A stretch of DNA of 64,000 nucleotides, from positions 16,145,598-16,209,597 of the forward strand of contig NC_135560.1 in NCBI RefSeq assembly GCF_964340395.1, read 5' to 3'. A program made the translations under genes and the position numbers. Source of the DNA: Glandiceps talaboti (taxonomy: Eukaryota; Hemichordata; Enteropneusta; Spengelidae). The notes under the pieces were generated by a model. The model did no database searches, had not been told where the DNA came from, and worked only from the letters and a program-made list of their open reading frames with translations. Positions 51,270 through 62,200 of this stretch are shown here, in pieces. Positions within the stretch are counted from its first letter, which is position 1. Each line of letters begins with the position of its first letter.

Positions 51270-53977
51270 CTCCGCTGTCATCAAAAAAAATGAGCGAAGC
51301 TTAGGGCCGGGCACTTTTAACCGACTGGGGGGGGGGGGTGCTTTGAACTTGAACATGGGTTTTCTCAAACTAACCATATCAAAATCAAATCCCGGAATGA
51401 CAAAACTGATAGAAACGCGTATTCAACAAGTGCCAGATGTTTGGAATGCATTGGCCAATCACTGGCCTGTTGCACGCAATGACTTGCTAATTTGTGTACA
51501 CATCCTCAAACCCAATTGGTCAATGTGTGACCACATACAGGTGTGTCCATTCAAAAATCCTATCTTTCCAACACTTCAGTAGTGAGAATTTAGCTTGTTG
51601 ATGCTGTTTATATTCAGGTGCATTTGGCCCAATTTTATCTTTAATAATAACTTTATTTGTAACATGTGATGTTGTGAACGTGGTTTAAAGTGCGTAGCAT
51701 CGAGCACTTGATTGGTGCAATATCTGCACTATAACTTCTCTCATTCATTAACATTTACAAAGAATTTAGACCTACAACGAGAATGAATGTCCATGGACTC
51801 TGGGTCTTAGAAAAAGTTTTTGACTGTGAGTAGTAATTTAACAAGTAACTTTGTTTGTGTCCGTATGTCTGGATTTGTAGTGACTAGTTATCACTTAACG
51901 TGAATTATTTTTGAATTAATCATATTTCTAGCATAGAAAAAAACAGTCATTTCTCTGAGCTGTGTGAAAAGAACATTTTAGGTCAGAAATTAATTCAACT
52001 GAAATCAACGAGTAAACAGCTTTATGTTCAATAGTCTATTGGAAGAGACTGCTATAAGTTAGGTGGACTTGAATAGAAACCAAATGTACCACATTCTATA
52101 ACTCACAATCCTGAATCAACTGTTTCCATGCCCTGTTTTCTTACCAATAACGATCAGCCTATTAAAATGTTGAGTTTGTTAAAGCTTTGCTGGCCTCAGG
52201 ACGTTTACAAAAATGGACAAATACAGTATACCCAGATTATTTCAGAGAGATTCATGGTGTACCTGTGGAGACGCATGACAACGAAATATACAGACATCTG
52301 TCTACATACGTATCTCGTGTCTCTGTCTCTCTTTTTGACGCTCACATTCATCTCCCATCTCCCAGCTGCCACACTCAGTCTCTCTCTCTCTCTCTCTCCT
52401 CTGTGTATGTTTGTCAGTCTATCATGTCCCTCTCTGTCTCGCTATCCCTGTCTCCCTCCTCAATCTCAGGCTCCTACTTTCTCTGTCGTTTACGCAAGTG
52501 AAAATCTCCGTATCTCGGCGAATAGACTTTCAACTCTCCCCCTAATACATCCATACTTCAACTAACTCTGACTACCATGGGGGAGTTTATAAATCTCGCA
52601 CCATTTCACGTGTGAATGAACAGCAGATTGAGTCATACATGCTATAGAAGTAAAAATGCAAGAGCTACCGTGGCCGTGAGAGCCATAAAAAGGGCGGGGA
52701 AATGCTGTGGATGGCGAGTAGTCTTGGACATGTGGGACATTCATTTGAGGAACTGTCTTTTATCCAGTTAGGGAACATTACCTCAATTTTGGAAAGCTGA
52801 TCGAATCAGAAGTATTCAACATATAAATCACAATTACATATCTGCTATTCATACCATCTACATAAACATTCTTGGCAATGGCATACACATTATACTCAGC
52901 CAATTGGTATTCCTGATACAAGTTTTTGAAGACTTCGCTTTTGTGTTTTTGTTAAGGATCGCTCTTTTGAAAGAAGCACAAGTTGATTGAAAATATTGTC
53001 TCTATTCATTTCACCATGTTGCCAAGTCATTATATTTATCACCTGAAAAGACCTAATTTGCATATCAGTGATGAACTATGGATCAGCATGTCATGTATAA
53101 TTCTTCACTTACACATCAATACAAATACTACTAAAGTAACCAAAACTCACTTCATCCAACTTCTCTTCAGTCCATTCACCAAAATCAACCACACAACTTC
53201 CATCAATATAATTTATGATAGCAAACAGTTTCCTTTATTTCTGTGATTTCACTCATATTTTGCAAGTTAAAGAAATATTTACATATCACAATAAAGCATT
53301 CATTTGGGTCCACAGACTACTGTCAATGTTAGAGTCAGAGAGATACGTGTTTATCAAGCTCTCCCTTGCAAAACTGTACACCATGTTTCTTTCTAATATA
53401 CATATTGTTCATGTCAGGGTTTTGTTACTCTTTAATAGTATACTGAAATTTGTATTTGAAAACTTTGTTTTTCTTTCCGAGGAAGACACAGTAGCAAATT
53501 TTCAACTGTGTTCTTGAGTCACTTCTGTCGTCTGTGGATACCGTAAGGCATTCATGTTTAAATGCTGTTAAATTTCAAACTTTCAGGCCACAAGAAGATT
53601 GGGGAGGAATTCCATGTTTAGCTTAGAGTTGTCATGCAAGTCCACTCTTTGCAAACAGTGTCGTTTCTCAGTACAGTTGCAGGCCTTTCACCAGGAAACA
53701 GTCCAACTGTATAGCTTGATCCTGTTGACCTGTCCGAGAGTACGTACAGATAGAGCCATGCTAGTCTCTTGTTTCTTGCATACTGGACCTGTATCAAGTA
53801 TACACCAGGCAGGAATGGGTGATGTTGCGTAGATACAAAACTTTTTACAGAGAGTGAATAAAAATCAACAGAGGCAGTGACACAAATATAAAAGATACTA
53901 AACCACACGTTGCCTCGTCCCATTACTTATCTTCTCATCTCTTGAAAAATAGACTTCATTGCACAGACTTGTAGAGT

Positions 53978-53983
53978 TTTAAT
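53978..53983 (-). terminator. Possible CHD1 polyadenylation signal ATTAAA
   Basis: ATTAAA on the minus strand lies 92 nt after the stop codon. Other candidates further downstream are ATTAAA at 53431-53436 and AATAAA at 53234-53239. The sequence alone does not say which is used. Confidence 0.25.
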
Positions 53984-54075
53984 TTAAATCAACATATGCG
54001 ACAGTCTCTTTGCATAATAACAGCTGTTTCCGTCTGCTCAACAGCCAAAAGGGTAAATTAGTATTCATCATCATA

Positions 54076-56205
54076 TTAATGTCTGTGTTGTTTGTGTTCT
54101 AGGGAGGACCGACTGCTACTGTAATCGCTATGTCTGGATTCAGTTCTATGTTCATTGGAAGGCCTATGCTCTCGATCCCAATCACGACTGCTGTAGTCAT
54201 CCGTTTTCCTCCTCTTACTGTCCGTGTGTGAGTGGTGGAAGCGGTCGTCTCTGCTACCTGACTGATGCTGGTTGTACGAAACATGCTCTTGCTTGTCTGT
54301 GTAGTGGTGACGATGCTCGTCCCGGTTACCATGGTGATAGTGTCGACTGGATGAAGAATGTTCTCTCTTGACTTCACTGTTGTACCTGCTTTAAAGTATA
54401 CAACATAAAACACATTGTGAATACACTGCAGTAAAGACAAGGGTCGCTTCACGTGATAACATGACTTATAAATAAGGTGCTGCTCATCAATTCCTCTCAC
54501 CAAGCAGACACAACTCAAACACAGAAGTTCACTTTCAGGGCAACTACCTGACGTTCATCAACTAAGACGAATCGAAAGCTCAATGCTAAAAAGTTAAACT
54601 CCTTGTGCTACAGCTATGATCTACAATTTGTAGTTCATGTGATCTGTCAAGCTGATCGCCATTTTGGATCATTTACTTGGGGACAAAGTTACAAATGTGA
54701 CACTGCAAATGTCACACAAAGAACGTGGGTAAATTTGACCATGCCTTGAACAAACACACAACGATGTAGCTTAGACAAATAGATGTATTACAGACAAACG
54801 TTACCTGGAAGAACTGCTGGTTGAATGGTGATGATGATAGCTATCTAGATTATCCCGACTGCTACCTGGGGAATGGTGCGTTGACCACACTGAGTCATGG
54901 TGATGTCTACCATACATACTACTACTACCGCTACCACCACCACTTCCACCACCATCATTATGATATCTGTAAAATCAAGATATATGTGCTGCAATTAATC
55001 CGTTGCCCGTTAAACACCGAGGCCAACATTAGGATTTTTGTTACGGTTAGATGAGGACATGCCTTTGTTTGACTTTTGACCACCTCCAGGGTTTTGGGTT
55101 AACTGCGGTTAGTTTAGTACAAGCTTTGCAAAAAACGTGTTTCACACCAAGTCACAAAACGTATTTCAGAATTTTGTCACTTTGAGAGAAAGCTTTGCAA
55201 ATGTGCATATTAGAAATCTGTTTTTACGAAAAAACTTTGTAAATTGTTTCTTCAGGAATAAGTTTTTGCTAAAATGTGCAATCAGAAGTTTGCTGTTTTT
55301 AAATGAGGCATACATTGTGGAGTGAAACAAAGTCCAAGTCCTCAGATCAGAATTACAACTCTTTGATTTTTTCTTTAAACAACGTGGATAGTGCACATTG
55401 CGGTGTGTCTCTGCAGAAAAAAAATAGAAAGACTTGATAAATAAGGGAGTGGACAGTGGAGTGAAATAGAGAGAAGCAAAGGAGGCAGTTGGTGAAATCT
55501 CAGGAACAGCTTTGGTCTGTGTGGTGGTTTACACAGTTTTCGTTTTAGGTTTTGTTTGTTTTTGGAACTGTACTACCTTTCCCTGAAGTAGTCCCTATTG
55601 GTTGTGTAGGTGTCATGTGACCAGGACGTGTTTCTGGATTGGTTGGTGACACCATAACTGGAAGTACTTGTGTTGATGGCCTTTGTTCTTGGACCATTAG
55701 ACAGACTGTTGGAAGTGAGACGTCAAGACTTCACGTTATTCCATGTGGCTAGAATTATGACTACTCACCCTAGTAGCCATACCATTGATTTTTTTTTTTT
55801 TAACGGGGTCCAGACCTGAACTGTCTCAACATTGGAACAATCTATTCTGACATTGGGTAGGTATCACAATTCTAACATTGTCAGAACCTCACCTCACTCA
55901 GAGTAAACGTATTTCAAAGTTGCAAGATTTCACTTTTGGTAATTAATTTATTCAATCTTGTGCTAGACCCATGACATAAATCTAACTATACGTGCGAATC
56001 TCGTAACATACCTGCTCCTTTCATCAGTGTGTATATCTGTACTACTGTAGGGTCTCTTGTGACCACCAACTGCTCTATCTTTCCGATGTTTAGAATCTTG
56101 GCTGTCATTGAAACGTTTCTTGACTGGTACATTAGACTGCATATGTGAACCAAGCCGTTCTTGTAAGTGATGCTGATGGTGGGGGTCATACTGGTGATAT
56201 TTTTT
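54076..56205 (-). CDS. CHD1: CHD1 His/Ser/Arg-rich C-terminal tail exons
   Basis: Exons 56205-56012, 55705-55577, 54966-54805 and 54388/54385-54076. The tail is low-complexity: [11 protein letters not shown], a Gly/Ser run [23 protein letters not shown], then [15 protein letters not shown], and it ends [10 protein letters not shown] before TAA at 54078-54076. The long minus-strand ORF from 54518 to 54099 is in a different frame. The frame given here follows from splice phase and matches the His/Arg/Ser composition of vertebrate CHD1 tails. The last acceptor is a tandem AAAGCAG, so use of the upstream site adds one residue. Confidence 0.85.
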
Positions 56206-59200
56206 CTGGCGAAAAAAAAAAGATGAGAAATGAAATATCTGTCAAGCAAATAATGTTTATGGCAAAGTGGCTGATAACTCTGGAATTTGCATTTGTCGTG
56301 AAACAAAGTGACGTACACGTGTGTCCCATATACAACCCATAACACCAAGTGAAGTGTTTTCTATAGTACCACAATCGTTTATATTAGCATCCATATCAAG
56401 TACAACCCATAACACCAAAGTAAAGTGTTTTCTGAGTGTACCACAATCATTTATAGCATCCATATCAAGTGTAAAAGTATACTCTTTCATTTGCTAATTG
56501 ACCACATTAGAAAGGTCACATGCTAGGTTTGTAAATGAATCAACTGAAAGAGTATACTTCTACATTTGATATGAATGCTATAAATGAGTGTAGCACATAG
56601 ACAAAGTGCTTTATTTCAGTGTTACTAGTTGTAATGTCACCTTTGTGCCAGGTTTGACTGAAATCAGATATTGCATGTGAGAGAAATGACCTATTAAAGA
56701 TGCATGGAGGGATGCATGGACAGACAGAACCCATTATAATAGGGGACTAAAAAAAGAACAAATTCAACGACAACTGTTACCTACCTCTTCTCTCTCTTCC
56801 TCTCTTTTCTTTGATGACTGCTTGTATAACCTGTACAGCTTCTTAGCATCAAACTCAGTAAACTTAGAAACAAACGTCCACAGATTACTGTCAAAGTGAA
56901 ATCAGACAATAGCAATTTACAATCGTGACGTGTCTAAAGTCAGCAAGAAAGATTGGTACATGATCACATATAATTGAAGGAGTTAGTTGTGACAAAAGGG
57001 CCTAGTGACAAATATGTCATTCCAAAAACACATTTTTGGCAATACGCCATATATGACCCTACACTAAATTTAATTCAGTTGTTCACAATTATAGTAATAC
57101 AGGCCCTTTTAGAGCATATCATCAGTGATTTGTTCACTAGACAAATTCCCCTGAATATCAAAGAGTTGTTCAATTCTCTCCAAACTTTTGCCATATGAAA
57201 GCTTGTTCCTGGTCCTTTTGAAATAATAAAAGAAATTTAGGGTTCAACATCTCGTTTTCAAGGAAAATGTTAATGTTTTATTTTCTCATAGCGTTAACAC
57301 AATATTCGGCGGCCATTTTGGATTCTAAAATGACTAAATTTTGATATCATTTGAACTCTATTTAAAAGTTTGTACGGTGTTTGTATGATTTTTTTCCCTT
57401 GATTTGAACTGAGAGTGGGTTTCTTTGAATTTTCACAAGCAAAGTAACAAAAAAAGTTTTAATCATTTATTTCTGAGGCGCATACTATGTTAAGTCCGAT
57501 ATAAATCTAAACTTTCTGCATGTTTTTACATCAGACTTCTTTGACTTCAAATTTGTAACAATTTGTTACAATTACACTTTCTTTTCTTTTGCAAGGAGTT
57601 AGCATGTCTGAAATGTTGCAACTGAAACATTACCTTTTCCATTCCCTGACTTTAGGATGGTCATCTTTGAACGTATCGATACACTCCATAATTCTATCAC
57701 CTATCTTGAGAAGACATTGTCTGGTATGGTTGAGTTGTTCTCGTTCTGTTACCTCAGCTGGAGGGTTGTCTAGCTGTTTCAGAGCTTTCTTAACCGGCCT
57801 CATCATTTCTTTACACTGAAATACAAACAAATTTTAAACTTGCATAATCTCAATCCCTACCAATTACTTTTAAATACATCATACTTCAATCGACCCTTTC
57901 TTCATTTTCCAGCCACACACCCCAAGTAAAGGGTCAAAGGTCAACAATCAAAAGTGACAGCTGCTCTATAAATACAACATCCTACAACAAACTAATCCCT
58001 CACTAACAAAATCCATTTCAATTTCCAGTACTTTGTTTTACTTTTAACATTTTCTAATACTAATCTTAAAGAGCATTGTTATAACTTTACAGTTGCTACA
58101 AACATAAACAAGAATATGTTTTCATATCTGTGCTACAGGTCAACATTTCTAGACCCTGTACAGTTAATACTTACTTGGGCAAATACTTTTTTGTCTAGGT
58201 CACCCATGACATCAACTGCATCTACAGGGACAGGGGTTGTATTTGCTGTAATATGTAGAGGTACTGTGTGGTCTACAACTTTCTTCGCTGCCTTACTCTC
58301 CTCCTTTGCCTGCAAACAAACAAACAAATAAAACAAACTTTCACATTTTCTGCTTGCTGTGGCCAAAAATTGAATTTAAATTAAGATTACTCTGTTGGAG
58401 CCAGTAATGGTGTGACTTATTTTTTTTGCTATAAGTGATGAGGTTTTAACACCGGAGGGCGCTGTTGTAGTAAGCTTGGATGATGACATGGTCAGCAACA
58501 CTAAATATATTGTTATTGAGGTGAAGCTGAACACAGAATACTTAACACAAGAGCAGATGAATTTAACAACACACATTTCTAGTGCAAATCTAACCTCTCA
58601 GTTAAAACAAACTAAAGTGACTTTTTCTAGTATACTAACAAGAATCTAACAGTTAACACTGCTGTACTGCTGGAAAAGAAGTTTGGTTGTAACTTATTGA
58701 CAAAACTGATACAGCACTAAAACCACAGGTATCAATAATGGATTTCAAATTTTGGTGACCTAAAACAATGTTTGTAATTCTCAGTGTGGTTTCTGGTGAC
58801 TTCACTACAAGGCTATATTAACACTACTATAGGTGTATAAGCAAAGGAATACACAGAGGTGTGTTAGTGGAGTTCTATTTCTTACTAACACCACAACTCC
58901 CTTTTGTGATGGACTTGACAATGTTTATGATCTTCATCTCTTATACACTCAAACCAGGTCATGTTGGTCAGTTGTCAGGGGCAACATGAAACCAGGTCAC
59001 GTTGGTTGGTTGTCAGGGGCAACATGAAACAAGGTCACGTTGGTTGGTTGGTTGTCAGGGGCAACATGGCATTAGCATTCTTACCTTCTTTTCTTTCTTA
59101 GCTTCTTTCTTAGACTCTTTGGTTTTGTCTTTGTCCTTCCCCTCTTTCTTTTTTCCTCCCTTCTCTTTCTTTTTCTTCTTCTTTGGTGCAGGCTCTTTGG

Positions 59201-62200
59201 TGCTTTCAACAATTTCCCCAGCCTCAAGTTCAATTTCATTCTCCTCTTTCTTGACCTCGTCAGTATTGTTTTCTTTTTCAGACTTTTTACTTTTCCTCGG
59301 TTTGATGATTTTGGGTGTTTTAGGAACTTTAGGTTCTCTTGCTTTCCTGCCTCTTCGCCCCTTAGGAACAATCTAATTAAAGGAATCACAAAAAATCAAA
59401 CACTGTGCTAGAGCTTGTAGACTGAATACACATACACTTGTATGCATATCATTATTTCATTTACTGACCTAATCACACTCAGTTAAAAGTGAACGCAAGT
59501 CAGAAATTTTGGAAACCTTTTGAGTTCAATTTCATAGAGACCATCCAGTTCTCATTTTTGTATTTTGCCAACATGATGATAATCTTTTTACAACACGTAA
59601 CAGTAGTCAAAGAGTTTTGTTAAGGCCATCCATTTTTTTCTATTTTTGTTCACCTGATGGTGCTCTGTTGGTAATGGGGTGAAAGCAGCCAGGTTTTGAA
59701 ACTTGTTGTGTGACTTTTGTTGATACAATCCAGTTTTCTAAGGAGTCAGAATTTTGACACCTGTTGTGTTGAGTTCTGTTAAAGCTATCCAATCACAGCA
59801 TTTTGAAGTGTTCTACACAATTATAATGTCCACTGATTTCAACGTCCATTATATTTCATTGAAACCACAGAGTACTCTACGACAATTGATACTTACCTCT
59901 CTACCTTCCTTCTTTGCCTGGGCTTCTTTCCTCAGTACTTTCAGTAAATATTCAGCTCTAGTTTGAAGCTGTTTAGCTTGTGGTTTTTTCATTGGATCAG
60001 GCAGTAGGATCTATTACACAACACAGAGAGAGAGAGAGAGAGTTGGATTACTTACATTTTGACTTCAGCAAAGCAGTCCAACCTGAGCGCTGTAAAACTG
60101 ATTTTTTTTTTTTTTTTTTGTCAATGACAAAATTTCACTCATTTCATGGAGGACATAAACACATGACCATTTACAGTTAGACACATTACTACAAAGTAAC
60201 ATGCAACAATAAGTGGGTCTGAAATAACTACTGAAATCTGAATTCTTGGCATCTGCAATAGCATTTTACTAGATGAGGGTGAAAATAGAACAAACAGGTT
60301 GACTTATTCTCACACACCTATAGCAATACATATGTAGTGTGCCTGGAGTGAAGGTCATTGTGTTGACAACAAATCAAATGATGGCTCTTTTTATGGTAAA
60401 CTTAGGGAGTACAATTCTATTTTAGGTGACAAGCTACACCAAAGTTAGTTTACTAAGAAAGCTCATCACCTCAGTATTTCTGATACACAGAATTAAAGAT
60501 TCATAAATGTTCAAAAGGATAACAAACCAGTCTGAATCTACAGAGATGTCACTTACTTTGTCATGGAGATTCAATTCTGGGTCCATTTTGATCGTCTCCC
60601 AGCTACCTAAACCATACTCAAAGATACCTCTGAGAAGCATGGAGTCTTCTTCATTACCCCATTCTACATCCCAATGGGCAAGTTTGGCACGTGATGCAAG
60701 CCGGTATCTAACAGAAGTTGGAACATAATTTCAATATCAGGACTAGCTGTGATATGATTACCCTATTCTCCATGGCTGTGAAGACTACCATTTCCGCCCA
60801 AATGTTTGCAGTTTCGTGTGGATTTAATTTCAACTCTTTGGTCAAACATTGGGGAGGTTGAAGTAAGGACTAACAATGCAGAAATATGATATGAACTAAA
60901 CTTTATAGACAAATACAAACACCTAGTGCCTCACAAGTAGTAGTCTATATTTTGGGGCAAATTTTTGTACTGTATCATGACCAAAAGAACTAAACTACAT
61001 GTTCATTCTAATTCTGACCTTTGACCTTACATAGTGGAAATACAAGAACTTACTCTTTTCTTTCCACCGGATCTGATGGTATGATAATCTGTAGTGGCTC
61101 CAACTCTTCTTCGTGTCTTAGTACAGACTGTACATTGATGGTAACATTGGAGATCTTCAACGTTGGGCCTCTTTTTTTCCCTGTCAAAGTAAATACAGAT
61201 TTACAATCATAATCACACGATCTCAAAACTTGTCATCTTTATCTTGACATCCATCATATTTTGGCTGAAATCGTATGTCATATTTTAGACAAACGTATGG
61301 CTGTCATTCACCATCATGTAATCACCCACCATGTGCATGTTTTGGATTCATATTCAGTGAACACAATTCTTTTCAATCTTACCCTGCATATATTACCATT
61401 ATATAGATTCTCACTATGCATGATACATGTTATCTCAGGTTCTACGTATTTCACTCTTTTCACAAGAGTCGTTTTTTATCATTCAAATTATCTCACTTCC
61501 AGCTATGGTCAAAAAGTGGTTACTCAGCATTAGGCAATTTTATAACTTTTTCCCATCACCTATGCCTTTCGTATTCGTATGGTTGTCTAATATTAAAGCT
61601 ACACAACCAGCTATATTTTAATATCTATTTGTACAACCTACCATCAAAATTTGGATTCTGAGTCATTTGTGTTTTGTATTCTTCTAATGCTTGTACACAA
61701 CCATTGTGTAAAGCTTCCGCTAGTCTCTTTACATCGGCTTGGGATTTCTCCTGTAATTCAGCATCCCCAGCGATAGCTTCTAACCTGCAATCATGAAATG
61801 TCACAAAATTAGGTTCTCAACATCTCTAGCGATACTTTTCTGAGTGTGTCAAAATAAATCATGTCAAATGAATGATTACGATTAACATGACATATCACCA
61901 AGAGCGCTAACCCATAATAAAAAATATTGCAGTGGAAAACCTGCTCTCAGCAAACTTAGATACAAACTACAACTATTGTTGTTGTCTTTGGTAGATTACA
62001 CATCAACTTTCCTTTGTCAGATTTCCTACACTTCTAGTAGTGAGGATATACCTCTATACCTCTTACAAGGGTTACTCCCGAAGTCATCTATTCTTAACTT
62101 TGTTCAACCGTCAACATTGTATCTTAACAAGTTTTTAACTTGTCGATAGTTGTGTTGCCACTGTCATATCATATTGACAGGAGTAATAAATAACCCAGAT

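Noticed and set aside
54099-54518. A 139-aa minus-strand ORF as the true CHD1 end
   Set aside because: Its frame conflicts with the splice phase of the preceding exon, and its first part crosses the intron. The alternative frame gives the His/Arg/Ser-rich tail and a TAA at 54076.
56012-56348. A 120-aa minus-strand ORF starting in the intron
   Set aside because: It overlaps CHD1 exon 56205-56012 in another frame. The frame implied by flanking exons is the one with HHQHH.
59002-59376. A plus-strand Phe/Ser-rich 124-aa ORF with apparent membrane segments
   Set aside because: It is the antisense shadow of the Lys/Glu-rich CHD1 exon 59085-59372.
59500-59800. Tandem repeats around CCATCCA in a CHD1 intron
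   Set aside because: Spacing is irregular (about 83, 103 and 57 bp) and similarity is limited to short T-rich blocks.
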